A stretch of 64,000 nt of DNA from positions 32,867,741-32,931,740 of the forward strand of contig CM041465.1 of the NCBI GenBank assembly GCA_023213395.1, written 5' to 3'. Positions 34,690 to 46,397 of the stretch are shown piece by piece. The notes under the pieces were generated by a model, which saw only the letters and a list, made by a program, of their open reading frames with translations, searched no databases and was not told where the DNA came from. A program made the translations under genes and the position numbers. The first letter of the stretch is position 1. Each line of letters opens with the position of its first letter. The DNA is from Cycas panzhihuaensis (Eukaryota > Cycadophyta).

Positions 34690-35942
34690 AATCTCACCTT
34701 CTAATATCCTTAAATATTAGAAGGTAAGAGGTAAATTTAAAGAAGAGAAAGGTAAAATATCTATCAAGACCTATTTTGATCTTTTAATTAAGAAACCTAA
34801 GTCTTTTAATAGCTCATTAGATTATAACTAGTCTGTAGCATTAGTTACCAACTTGGATGATAAGGGTGATAGAATGGAAATATAAGATTTAGATATGAAT
34901 ATTATTAGTTGGAATATTACATATTTGTTTAACCAAATAAAATGTATGTTAATTAAGAGATTTTGTCATGAGTTATCCAAACTAGATGTTTTGTATTTAT
35001 GGGAAGTAAATTATTTTGGCAACAACTTAAATTGGGTAGCCTCTTACATTTGGAATAAAGTGGATTCTTTCTCTACCTTTCATACTAAGGTTCAAGGAGG
35101 TTCTATCACACTAAGTCAGTCTTCCTTAGTAATAGGCTTTATTTCCCATGCCTTATACCTTTAACATAGATCTATTTAGGTTATTCTAAAAGTTAAGAAT
35201 TTAATATTAGGTATTGTAAATGTCCATGCCCCTAGTACTCCAAGTAAGAGAGCATCTATGTGGTCTTGGCATAGTTTGAAACTTCAAAAATCATTTTGGA
35301 TTTTATGTACTAAATTTAAGATGATTGAATCCCCTTTCAATAAGCTAGCTTATAAACCATTTACATGGCATTATAAAGAAAGATTTACATGGTTATCCAT
35401 AAAAAATAAACTTAGTATATATGATTTATATGCCTTAAGAAGATGGCAAGGGAATGATCCTTAGTTTATGTGGTCCAATATAAGGTTAAAAAGGGATAAA
35501 CTTTTGAAATAATTTGATAGATTCATGATCTCCACTAATAAGTAGTTTAGGATTTTGCATGCTAATAGTTGACTTGGAAATTTACTATTCTAGTTCTCTT
35601 TAAGGTTTATCAAGAATCTATAGTATTAGGCTCTTTAGATGGTGATCTAAAATATATTTCTAATTAGAGGGCCATTACACTACTTAATATATCTTATAAA
35701 ATATTAGCAATAGTGCTTGCTCTTAGAATTATCCCTTTTCTAGTTGAAATTATTCATCAAGAGTAAATAGGATTTATCAAAGGGAAGTTTATTCTTGATA
35801 ACATAATTAATGTGGCAAATGAATAGAGTGGGTAAGAGCCTCTAAGTAAGACACTTAATTTATGAAATTAGATTTTGAAAGGTGTATGATAGAGTAGTAT
35901 GAGATTTCATTTTCTCCATCATCAGTGCACTAGTATTTGGTG
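34690..35942 (+). mobile_element. LINE (L1-like), 5' part: endonuclease and start of RT
   Basis: The endonuclease starts at NIISWN (ATG 34895), the conserved L1 start. It is followed by LSKLDVLYLWEV, the ILGIVNVHAPSTPSKRASMW block (about 35205-35265) and FTWLSIKNKLS (about 35390). The RT begins near 35660 with RAITLLNISYKILAIVLALR and continues with IGFIKGKFILDNIINVANE (about 35768-35825). Catalytic residues are partly decayed (the expected Glu of the QE motif is present as WE). Multiple stops occur. The element is interrupted at 35947 by TR-GAG and continues at 58780. LINEs copy by target-primed reverse transcription. Confidence 0.85.
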
Positions 35943-35947
35943 AAAAT
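35943..35947. repeat. Target site duplication AAAAT, left copy (TR-GAG)
   Basis: Matches 58775-58779, which directly follow the 3' LTR. Confidence 0.85.
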
Positions 35948-36275
35948 TATTAGGATTAATGCTCATCACCCCACTCCCACCGTTTGCACATATGAGCACA
36001 CACATGTTAAGGTAAGTCAAGTAAGGTTAATGTTAACTTGAGTTAAGTATTATTTTAATGTTGTTTGAATTTTGGAGGTTGAGGAGGTTTTCATCCTCCC
36101 TCAAACTATATATTTTCTGGGGTAACTAACCCCGATGTCTTTATACACCACCAATATTTAGAAATCTATTGTACTCTCACAAGATGGAATGAATACAAAG
36201 ATTATTGTGTTTATGCTATAATAGATTGATTACTTGATGTACTGCTCCACTTTGTCTCCTTGATTCAAACCTTCA
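35948..36275 (+). repeat. 5' LTR of TR-GAG
   Basis: 328 bp. The initial TG has decayed to TA and it ends CCTTCA. A decayed primer site, TAGTATTAGAGC, follows at 36278-36289. By eye roughly 15 percent different from the 3' LTR. Confidence 0.88.
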
Positions 36276-36289
36276 TTTAGTATTAGAGC

Positions 36290-36494
36290 TAGATCTTGGC
36301 TCCAACATTAGCCATGGTAAGTTTATTCAATAATTTTTTAATTCATACTATAGTTTTCAAGAGTTTTTCTTATATATTTTTTAATAAATAATTGATTTTT
36401 TTATATATGTAAGCTTATTACTCACATTTTTTTCAAGTATTTGCTATAAATTTGAGCACATTTAGCCTCACAATAGTTTGGTATAGATGGTTTT
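36290..36494 (+). other. TR-GAG leader, first part
   Basis: T-rich untranslated sequence before the Copia-X insertion. Confidence 0.55.
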
Positions 36495-36855
36495 TGAAGA
36501 ATGAGGTGTAGAGTAGGACTTCACAATGGTGAGTTCATGCTTGCTTGAGTTAACATTATCTGATCAATCATGGGTGGTGTTTAAAAATACCAGGGAGGTA
36601 TTCCCACCCTATTTATAGGTAATCTAGAGAGATGGAAAGCACCTCAACCTAACCTATACACAATCCAACATAATTTAAATTAATATTAAAAAATATAATT
36701 AATAAATAGAAGCACGTATCTTAATGATAATGGGTCGACATTTGGTAGCTCTAGGCGGCTAATATATAGCTCAAGATGCCTTAAGAAGCCCCAAAGGTGG
36801 CTTTGAGGGGCCCTAGGTACACATATCCATGTGCACACTGGGGGTTATCCCAATA
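36495..36855 (-). repeat. 3' LTR of Copia-X
   Basis: 361 bp, matching 49604-49964 at equal length; the terminal TG has decayed to TA (minus-strand start TATTGGGATAACC). A GGAGGAAAA purine tract lies just inside it (36856-36864). Confidence 0.9.
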
Positions 36856-36879
36856 TTTTCCTCCATAATGCCTAATGTG

Positions 36880-39800
36880 AATAACTCCCAAGCTTTCTCT
36901 AATTTTTTAGAATTTGACTTTACCCAATGCCTTTGTAAATATATCTGTTGTTTGGTCTTCAATGTTATAATAGGCTAATTCAATTTCTTCTGCTTGTGCT
37001 AGTTCTTGAATAAAGTGATATTGAGTTTTGATGTATTTCATTCTGCCATGGAAAATTAGATTCTTTGTTATTTGTATAGTTCTCTAATTGTCATACCAAA
37101 TTCTGGTGGGTCCTTTCTATTTTAGTTGAAAATCTTATAGTAATTTTCTCAACCAAACTAATTCACATGCACCTTCTACTACTACTTTGTACTCTGCCTC
37201 AGCTATAGATAAGGAAACTATGTTCTATTTCTTTTTGCTCTATGTTATGACCACTGATCCTATACTAAACATATAACCTATTATAGATTTCCTGTCATTA
37301 ATATCTCCTACCTAATTTGAGTTTGTATAACCAGTCAACTAAAATTTTGGGGAAGCCTTATAGTATAGCCCATAATCTAGAGCTCCTTTGAGATATCAAA
37401 GAATTCTCTTAGTTGCTTGCCAATGGGAGGTCTTTGGATCTTGGATAAACCTAGACACAACACTAACTGAGTGTGTTATATCTAATTGAGTGGACATCAA
37501 GTATATCAAATTGTCAATAAGTTATCTGTAAAGTGTTAGGTCAACTGATGTAGAGTCATTTGATTTAGAGAGCTTGATTCCTATTTCAGTTAGAGTTACC
37601 AATGGTTTACAATCTATCATTTTGAACTTTTGTAATAAGTCCAAAGTATAATTCCATTGGGAAATGAAAATACCCTTCTTGTTTTATCATACTTCTAAAC
37701 CTAGGAAGTAATGCATAAGCCCCAATTTTGTCATCTTAAATTCTTTACATATAACATCTTTGAATTAATGTAATAGGTAGGAGTCGTTTCCAGTATACAC
37801 AAGGTCATCCACATAAAGTCCTATAATTAGGATTGAATTTCCCTCGATTTGAATATATAAGTTAGGATTTGCTTGAGATATTTTAAACCCTTGATCTCTA
37901 AAGTATTTATCTATATAGGAATACCAAGCCCTGGGTGCTTGTTTTAAACCAAAGAGTGCCTTTTTTAGTTTATACACTTTGTTTTATGCCCCCTAACTTT
38001 AAAACTAAGGGGTTAAGTGACATAAATATCCTCTTTGATATAACCATTTAGGAAGGCACTTTTAACATCCATTTGGTAAACTTTCCAACCCATGTGGGCT
38101 ACTAAGTTCATCATCATTCTAACTAATTCCATCCAAGCAATAGGGGAAAAGGTTTTAGTATAGTCAACGCCCTTTTTTTTAGCATACCCCTTAGCAACCA
38201 ATCTAGCCTTGTATTTGTCAATGGAGTCATCTGAGTGAAACTCAGTCTTGTAGATACATTTGGTACTAATAGTTTTTTCCTTTAAAGGTAAATCGACTAG
38301 CTCCTAAGTGTCATTTTTAACAATAGAGTTATATTCATCTTTCATTACTTTTTGTCAACATTCATGTTAATTGGCCTCATCAAAGGTTTAAGGCTCATGA
38401 GTCTCTAATACTTTGCTCATGAGGGAAAAATTAACCCTATATGAGTGTATGGATCTATGATTATTATCTAAGATGTTACCCAAGTCATGATTCCGATGAA
38501 CCTATTTTGGTAGATTTTGTGGTAGAGGTTGTGAGGAAGTTCCCTCCCTACTAGGTTCATTGGTGACTCTTCTAGAGTCAAATATGGGTGGCACATATTT
38601 GGGTTTGGATGATGTATCAAACTTTATTGCAACTTCCTTTTTCTTTTCTTTAGTGTCTTAATAATATGTATCCACTTGGAATTTAATATCTCTGCTTAGC
38701 ATGACCCTTTTTCATTTGGGGTCATAAACCTTATATGGCTTGGATGTTTCACTATAAGTAAGGAAAATATATTTAATACTATGATCGTCCAACTTACATT
38801 TTCATTAATTAGGAATGTGAGCATAGGCAAGGCATCCGAAGACTCTAAGATAATGTATGCTTGGTTTATAACTAGTCCAAGATTCTTTAGGAGTTTTCCA
38901 CCTAAGGGATTTGGTGGAGCACCTATTAAGTAAATAAACAGCTATATATATTACTTTAGCCCAAAACTCATATCCCAAATTCTTATCCTTTAACATACAT
39001 CTAGCCATTTTGACTATAGTGCAATTTTTCCTCTCTACTACATTATTTTGCTGTGGGGTGTAGGGATTAGTGAATTATCTTCTAATGACATGGTGTACAT
39101 AATAATCCTTGAATGCATTGGAGATAAATTCTCCCCAATTATTTGACCTTAGGGATAGTAATTTATATCCACTTTGTCACTCCTCAAAGGTTTTGAAGTC
39201 AACAAAGTGTTGAAATTCATCTGACTTATATTTGAGGAAGAACACTCGTGTCTTCCTTATGAAATCATCTATGAATGTGATGAAGTACCTAGCACCTGCT
39301 AGTGAGGGAATGTTTATAGGACTGTAAATATCTATATATACTAATTGAAGTGGACCTGATGCTCAATGACTGAAATGTAGAAAACTTTCCCTATGGTGTT
39401 TTCCAAGAAGACATCCTTTGCATAGATTTTTATTCACCTCAATATGTGGTAAACCATTTACCATATCTATTTATTTCATAAGGGCCAAGCTATTGTAATT
39501 AAGATGTCCAAATCTTTTATGCCATAATTCACTATCTAATTTAGCTAAAGTTCTTAGGGTATATATTAGGAGTAACAATAAGTTTGAATAAGTGATCCTT
39601 GGTCATTTTGCAACTATAACTTTATTTCTCATTTTATCTTTGATTACACACTCACCATTGTCAAAGATTACTTTGTAGTCCTATCCCATCATCTACCCTA
39701 CAAATAATAAGTTTTTCTTTATAGATATAATATACAAGACATCATCTAGATCTCTATATTCTCATATATCTATCATTAGGGCTATATTACCTCTACTAAC

Positions 39801-39980
39801 TGATTCATGAGAGGTATCATCTCTAAAAATTATAGATCCCTTCCTACTTTTGTCTAATGTTTGAAACAAGTATTTCTTATATGTCATATGGGTTGAACAT
39901 CCTAAGTCAATATACCAACTATTGTCCTCTTCCTATTTGGTAGTGAAGCTAGATAAAAACAACCTATTATTGTCCCTTGA
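36880..39980 (-). pseudogene. pol: Copia-X pol: protease, integrase, RT, RNase H
   Basis: In minus order: the protease active site at 39900-39908 reads DLG where relatives read DSG (TCA to TTA). GAG-pre-integrase and the zinc ligands (LCKGCLLGKHH, about 39400) follow. The integrase core shows LVYIDIYSP, then RSNNWGEF (second Asp lost to Asn), then VVERKNCTIVKMARCML. RT shows ARLVAKGYAKKKGVDYTKTF (about 38201-38150), MDVKSAFLNGYIKEDIYVT, ALFGLKQAPRAWY and an intact YVDD at 37804-37815. RNase H decays towards 36900. Many stops at Gln/Trp codons. Inactive. Confidence 0.88.
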
Positions 39981-41054
39981 TTCTATTGTGTTATGGGTAT
40001 TTCCTCTAGTGGGTTGTCCATGTTTTGAAAAATATTTATCTTCAGAATGGCCACTTCTATGGTAATAGAAATAATATAAGGGATCTCTACTTCCATAGCT
40101 TAAACTTCTGCTTCATGGATGAGATCTATCAACATTGGAGGGTCTCCCCCCTTTCCTTATAATATCGAGGAGGATTTTCACTTGATCTATTATCATAATA
40201 ATCTTGATTGGACCTTGATGATTGAGGATTGCCTTGATAATTTGGACAACAAGTATGTCCTTCAAGTTCTCATTTTGTTTATGTCCTTGCCTCCTTTAAT
40301 GTGGGGCTTGATATTTGGGAGGGTCTTGTCTAACATCCCTTATAGGGTTCCCAACCCTTCTCTTTGGAAGTGATTCCTTAGACCTTGAACTTCTTGCTTG
40401 AGAATTTGATTGGATTCGGGCCTTAGTGGTAAAGGCATGTTCAAATGATTTGTTGGTATTTTGTTATTCTTATACTAACATGAACATAGCACTTAATTAT
40501 TCTACCTTTAATGTGCTTAAGTCTTTTGACACACTTATACTTGTAGCAACCATTTCGAATCATCTAACTATACCAATACATCTTAAGATCCATTCAACCA
40601 CCCTTTGTTCTATTAAAATATCTCCAAGAGATCTCATCTAGTTGACTATATCTTGCACCTTTGACATGAACTCAATTACAGTTTCTGTGGGCATCATACA
40701 CAAGTTCTCAAACTTGCTCCTAAGATTTTGGAGCTTAGAAGATTCAGCTCCTTCATATATCAACTAAAGTGTATCCTAAGCTTATTTTGATTTAGTGGAC
40801 TCACTAACTGGAGGGAAAGCATGATCTTCAAGTACATAAAATATAAGTCCTAAAGACTCATTGTCCTTCTTGATATTTTCTTTGTAGGTAACTTTCTCTA
40901 CATCAATTGCATTTAGACCTAACTCATTGTACCCTAATTTCACAATCTCCCACATCTCATTAGCTATGAGGATGGGTCTCATCCTCCTACTCCAATTCAA
41001 GAAGTTATTCCCATCGAATTTTAGAATAATCATATTACCAAAACTTAAGGCCAT
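39980..41054 (-). pseudogene. gag: Copia-X gag
   Basis: The start at 41054 gives MALSFGNMIILKFDGNNFLN followed by WSRRMRPILIANEMWEIV, a typical Copia gag N-terminus (DUF4219-like), open for 90 codons. The zinc knuckle at 40032-40073 reads YFYYHRSGHSEDKY: all three Cys positions are Tyr and only the His is kept. Copia-Y inserted 131 bp upstream of the start. Confidence 0.82.
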
Positions 41055-41185
41055 TTTGAGTTAAAGTTTTTATTAAAAAATGTGATAAATAAAATGAAGT
41101 TTACAAGTGTTTGAATTTGAAGTTTGAATCAAGTGTCAGTATCTCAAGTTTTACCCAAAGTTTCAAAAGTGAACTAGTACCTAAT

Positions 41186-41398
41186 TGATAGAAAAACTTA
41201 TTGAGATGAATAAGAACTTATATTCCATGGAAATCAAGTCTCCTTTTAAATATACATCATACAGGATGATCATTACAAACCAAATTGTAACCGTTCCACC
41301 TCTCACTGCCAAGTGTCAACATATTAGATATAAGTTACATTTGAGGGTGTTCCAATATTACCCCTTTATATACCTAGATAAAACATTACACTCTAACA
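41186..41398 (-). repeat. 3' LTR of Copia-Y
   Basis: 213 bp, one base longer than its partner because of a single indel near 41372; TG/CA ends intact. Confidence 0.93.
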
Positions 41399-41407
41399 CC
41401 CTCTCTT

Positions 41408-42960
41408 AATATTTTATCTCTAATAAACCTAATATGTTCTTTAGGTTTTGAAATCTCTCATTTCCAAGAGATTTTGTCAATAGGTTTGCAACTTGTTCTA
41501 TAAATGGACAGTATTCCAAATCAATCTCCCTATTATGGACTTTCTCCCTTATGAAGTGATGATGTACTTCTATGTGTTTGGTTCTTGTATGAAGGACTAG
41601 ATTTTTGGTTAATTTGATGGCACTTTGATTGTCACATGTTTCTATTGTTGTTCCAAGTTAACTAGAAGCTATCTTAACCAGATAGCTTTACACATTGATG
41701 TAACAGCTGCTTTATATTCTGCCTCAGTAAATGATAATGCCATAGTAGCCTATTTTTTGTTGTACCATGAAATTACTACAGATCCTAGAAAAAAATAGTA
41801 CCCACTAGTTGATTTCCTTTGTTCTTTGTCTCCTGCCCAGTTGGAGTCATAGAAACTTGATAGATCAATTCATCCTCTTTTAGGATACACTAGTTTCAGG
41901 TTTATCATCCCCTTTAGGTACCTTAGAATTCTCCTTGTGACCTTTTAGTGTCTTATTTTAGGGTTCCATATGTATCTGGACACTAATCTTACTGAATATG
42001 GTATGTTAGGCCTGGTGGCTATTAGATAGATCAGACTCCCAATAATTTGTCTATACAAGGCGATGTCTACTACCTACTCCACATTGTTCGTTGCCAAGCC
42101 ACAATTTATTTCCATGGGTGTGGCATAGGGATTACAATTTTCCATACAAAATTTGGTCAATAGATCTCTAATATACTTTCTCTGAGATAGAGCAACATAA
42201 CCTTGTTGTTGATCTATTTCTAACCCCAGGTAATAGCTGAGGAGGCCCAAATCTATCATTTCAAATTCTTGCTTGAGTTGTTCTTTTATGTTTGCAATGG
42301 ATTGTCCATCGTTAACTCTAAGAACCATGTCATCTACATAAATAACAATTATTGTGACTTTGCCATTTCTTTTCCTTATGTATAAGTTGGAGTTTAAATC
42401 ACATCATTGAAAGTAGTTTTGACACAAGTATTGATCTAATTTTGTATACCAAGCTTGAGGGGCTTGTTTTAACCCATATAGAGCCTTTTTTAATTTGCAT
42501 ACTAGATGATCTTGTCCTTCTTTGATGTATCCTTTGAGTTATTTCACATAGACTTCCTCTTCTAATTCCCTATTTAAAAAAACACTCTTTATTGAAAGAT
42601 TTTCCAATCTTGCATAGCAACTAGGGCAATTACGGTCCTTACAGTGTTTAGTTTGGCCACAAGAGAGAAGGTTTCTTCAAAATCTACTATGGTTGTTTGC
42701 GTCTATCCTTTTGTAATGAGGCATGATTTATGCTTCTCTATTTCACCATTAGTTCCCTTCTTAATTTTGTAGACCCATTTGAAGTTGACTACAGATTTAT
42801 TGGTAGGTAACTCTACCAGTTCCCATGTTTGATTTCTTCTAATTGAGTCCATTTCACTATCCATAGCTAACTTCCATTCATGTTGATCTTTGGCCTCATG
42901 GAAGGTTTGTGGTTTGACTCTACTCATCAAGGCTCTTGGCCTTTGGCTCTATGTTCTGTG
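41408..42960 (-). pseudogene. pol: Copia-Y reverse transcriptase and RNase H
   Basis: The RT starts at NQTWELVELPTNKSVVNFKW (about 42830-42770) and passes through the GLKQAPQAWY-type block (about 42470). It has an intact YVDD at 42329-42340, followed by the 84-codon stretch 42328-42074 (MIDLGLLSYYLGLEI). RNase H follows with DKEQRKSTSGY, AEYKAAV and TRTKHIEVHHHFI, ending at NILGLLE near 41430. Several stops. A putative frameshift lies between the FLN block and the GLK block. Confidence 0.87.
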
Positions 42961-44202
42961 TTCAAGCACATTACCTTTTGCCTCTTCAACTATTTTGATG
43001 AATCATTTAGGTAACTTCTTTTATTTTTGTGTATCTTATTTAATGTCTATTTCCTCTGTTGATTGTTCTATAGCCGATTCCTCACCTTCTTTTGTTTCAT
43101 TTTGAATTGATGAAGAGGAAGGGGATCATTTTGTAGATGGTATTTCCTCTGAGGTAATCTCAGACATAGCTTCTTGATCCAACTCCTTCTCATTTCCTTC
43201 GATTATTCTAATTTGTGAAGTATCATTTGAGTTATCTCCTTCATTGAAAATAACATCTCTACTTATGTAGATTTTATTAGACTTAGAATCTATGCACTTA
43301 TAGGGCTTTGAGTTTTTGATGTAGCCTATCATAATGCATTCTATAATTTTTGTATCTATTTTAGATCTCCTTTTATCAGGTATCTGAATAAAATCTTGGC
43401 TACTGAATATTTTAAGTTAACTTACATCAGATTTCCTACCTATCCAGGCTTCTTTTGGAGTGATGTTCTTTAGAGACTGTGTTGGACTCTGATTTATTAG
43501 ATAATAGGTGGTGCTTATTACCTTGATCCAACATGATCTTGGAACTTCCTTTTCATAAACCATGCTTCTGGCCATTTCCATTAGAGTCCTATTTTTCCTT
43601 TCTACAACTCCATTAGATTACGGTGTATATGGAGTTGTGACTTGTCTATGAATTTTGTGTAACTTATAGTAGTTCAGAAACTCCTTCAAGATGTATTCAC
43701 CTCCTCCATTTGACCTGATGCACTTGATTTTTGTTCCTGATTCTAGCTCTACTTCTACTTTAAATTCTTTGAATGTTTTGAAAACTTTCAACTTATTGTG
43801 AAGAAAGTAAGCCCATACTTTTCAAGTAAAATCATCAACAAAGGTCAGAAAATACATGCAACTATTGATTGAGAGTGGTGTGATGGGACCACACAGATTT
43901 GTATGGATTAATTCCAACTTTGATTGTGCTCTTCAATTGCTTTCTTTAAATGGATATCAGTGTTGTTTGCCAAATTGGCAACCTTTGAGAACAAAGTTAT
44001 CAGAAGAAATATGGGGCAACCCATTTACTATGCCTGATTTTTCCATTGATTTTAATGTTTCAATTGGAATATGTCCATACTTTAAATTCCAAATTTTATT
44101 ATCAAATTTAATAGTAGTACAAGCTTTTTCTTCTACACTGATAATTATAGGATCTGACAAAAGTTTATATAGATCATTACATCTTATGCCTTTGGCAATG
44201 AT
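42961..44202 (-). pseudogene. pol: Copia-Y integrase
   Basis: GAG-pre-integrase is IWNLKYGHIPIETLKSMEKS (about 44100-44040). It is followed by a decayed zinc site, an integrase core readable from about 43930 to 43560, and the GYIKNSKPYKCIDSKSNKIY block (43330-43270) that marks the region after the core. Stops and decayed residues throughout. Confidence 0.82.
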
Positions 44203-44535
44203 TCACCCATTATTTTTCATGTCTAGAATGTGACAATAACCTTCCTCGTTAAAAATTGTCCTTAGTCCTTTTTTACTAAGTTGTGAGATAGAAAGAAGAT
44301 TCATTTTTAGACTAGGGACTAGCAGAACATTCCCAATTTTCTTTACATTTCCTTGTAGATTGATGGTAATAGTACCCACCCCCTTTATGTCAAGTGGGTA
44401 TTTATCTCCCAGTTTAACTAGTTTATCAAAGTCATAAGGCTTTAAGGTTTTAAACCAATCTTTATGATTATTTATGTGTCGCGAAGCTCCTGAATCAACA
44501 TACCATATGTCTCCATCTTTTAGACTTGTTGCCAT
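44203..44535 (-). pseudogene. pol: Copia-Y protease
   Basis: 110 open codons containing WYVDSGASRHI with the catalytic DSG intact, then the LLVPSLKMNLLSISQLSKKG block typical of plant Copia proteases. Upstream the frame runs on from gag through a Glu-rich linker. Confidence 0.9.
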
Positions 44536-46000
44536 TGCGAAAATAAAGACAGTCTCTTCTTCCTCTTCCTCTGTTTTTTATTTTCTATATCCTCTAATAG
44601 GTCATTTCCCTATCTAAATATCGATCCTTCTTTGTGGGAATTGGTATGGGTAATGCCTTGATTGCCTATAGTGGTAACAAACATAAAAAATTCTACATGT
44701 ACTAGAGATGTGCCTAGTTTTTCCATAGTTGAAGTAGACCCTAGTGTCTTTGCTTCATCTATGTCCTCTAAATTCTTGCTAGTGTCCTCGACCTCTGATA
44801 TCTAGAGTCTGTCATCTCCCATGAGCCTGATTTCATCTGCATAGTCCTAGGTTCAATCTAGATGGAAAGGCATCTTCTAGCTCTAGAGAATCCTCATAGT
44901 ACTTATTCCTTTGTTCTTGTCTTAATAACAACCTAGTCAATTCATCAAGAGTCATTTTATCAATCTAGTTATTGTTTATAATGATGTTAATGGTTATGTC
45001 AAATGATCTCAATAGCTTGCTTGCCACTAACTCCACTAGCTCTTATTCTGAAATAATTCCTCTTGCACTTAAGAGATTATTTCTAATTGAAATAGCTTTA
45101 TGTATGAATTCTGTTATAGTCTCACTTTCCTTCATGTGGAGTTTATACAAATCTTCCTTGAGTGTAATTATCCTGGCTTTGTTTTTCTACCCATATAAAT
45201 TCTCAAGACATTTCTAGATACCTAACATAGAGTTTAATTTCTCTATATATACCAGAAGTGAGTCAGAAATTGACATCTTTAAAATGATTATTCCTATATT
45301 ATCTCTTTCTTCCCAACTTGTTAGGGTTAGATCTATTGCATTTAGATGAGCTTCAGAACCATTCACAATATTCCAAGCATTTTTTACTCTTAAAAGTGTT
45401 TTCACTTTGATTTTCGATATATGGTAATTTGAATCAGTTATTTTTTCTTAGTCGGTCAGGGTTAAGATTGAGGAGGCTATTAAATCTGAGAGGATCAAGA
45501 CCTGACAGTACTAGTCTGTACACTTATACAACTTTTCGTACAAAAATAGGACCATATAGAATGAGATGAAGTGTATCTCAAAAGAAAGAGAATGATGAGA
45601 GGAGTCTGGATCTGGTGTTTGATTTGCAAAATAATCTATAAACTATGAGAAAACAACCCTGAAAGACAAAGAGGAGCAACTGGGGTTTTGCACAAAATGG
45701 CTCAAATCTTTAAAAATTCTCCATGAAATCTCTTAATACTAGTCACAAAACCTTTAAAGCACTGAGATAGAGATATTACAATAGATTTGATTCAAAGTTC
45801 TAAGAAAAAACAAGTGAAAAACATGAGAGTACCTCCAAACCCATGTGGACTGGTAAAGTACCCCAAACCACCCTTAGATGAGCTCAAATGACTTCGACTC
45901 TAAAGAGAGAAATGACGAGGATGTTAAGATCTATCTGTTGGTGAAATTTCATCTTAATCTCAGACACTAAGATTTTCTTATTTGTATAGTCATACAGCTT
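44536..46000 (-). pseudogene. gag: Copia-Y gag
   Basis: UBN2-type capsid: RVKNAWNIVNGSEAHLNAID (about 45390-45335), then FIHKAISIRNNLLSARGIIS and LVELVASKLLRSFDITINII (about 45120-44980). The zinc knuckle at 44695-44736 reads YFNYGKTRHISSTC, with the first two Cys turned to Tyr and the His and last Cys kept. The start codon is not determined. Confidence 0.82.
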
Positions 46001-46180
46001 TGTACACAGGTTGTACAATGCCTTAGAGCATCTCCAAATTTGATCTTCTATGAGCTTGACTCTTTATCTAACCCTTCTCAACTTTCCTTTACTAACTACT
46101 ATGCTTGTCTCACTCTGGCACTGCCTTCACCAGATATAAAGCCTTTTCTCAAATAGGTAGGGTGACATGCTTTGATACCA

Positions 46181-46392
46181 TGATAGCAAAACTTATTGAG
46201 ATGAACAAAAACTTATATTCCATGGAGATCAAGTCTCCTTTTAAATATACATCATACAAGATGACTGTTACAAACTGAATTGTAACTGATCCACATCTCA
46301 TTACCAAGTGTCAACATCTTAGATATAAGTTACATTTGAGGGTGCTCCAACATTACCCCTTTACGTACTAGATAAAACATTACACTCTAACA
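46181..46392 (-). repeat. 5' LTR of Copia-Y
   Basis: 212 bp, followed outwards by the CTAAT duplication. Confidence 0.93.
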
Positions 46393-46397
46393 CTAAT

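Larger units (their letters stand above)
41186..46392 (-). mobile_element. Copia-Y, Ty1-copia retrotransposon nested in Copia-X
   Basis: LTRs at 46181-46392 (5', 212 bp) and 41186-41398 (3', 213 bp) are flanked by a perfect CTAAT duplication (41181-41185, 46393-46397). The primer site reads TGGTATCAAAGC on the minus strand (46169-46180) and the polypurine tract is at 41399-41407. The internal order is gag, protease, integrase, RT, RNase H. LTR difference by eye is about 10 percent, less than Copia-X, which fits its position inside Copia-X. Confidence 0.95.

Noticed and set aside
43856-44233. 125-codon plus-strand frame opposite Copia-Y
   Set aside because: Antisense shadow of the GAG-pre-integrase and integrase start, which are clear on the minus strand.
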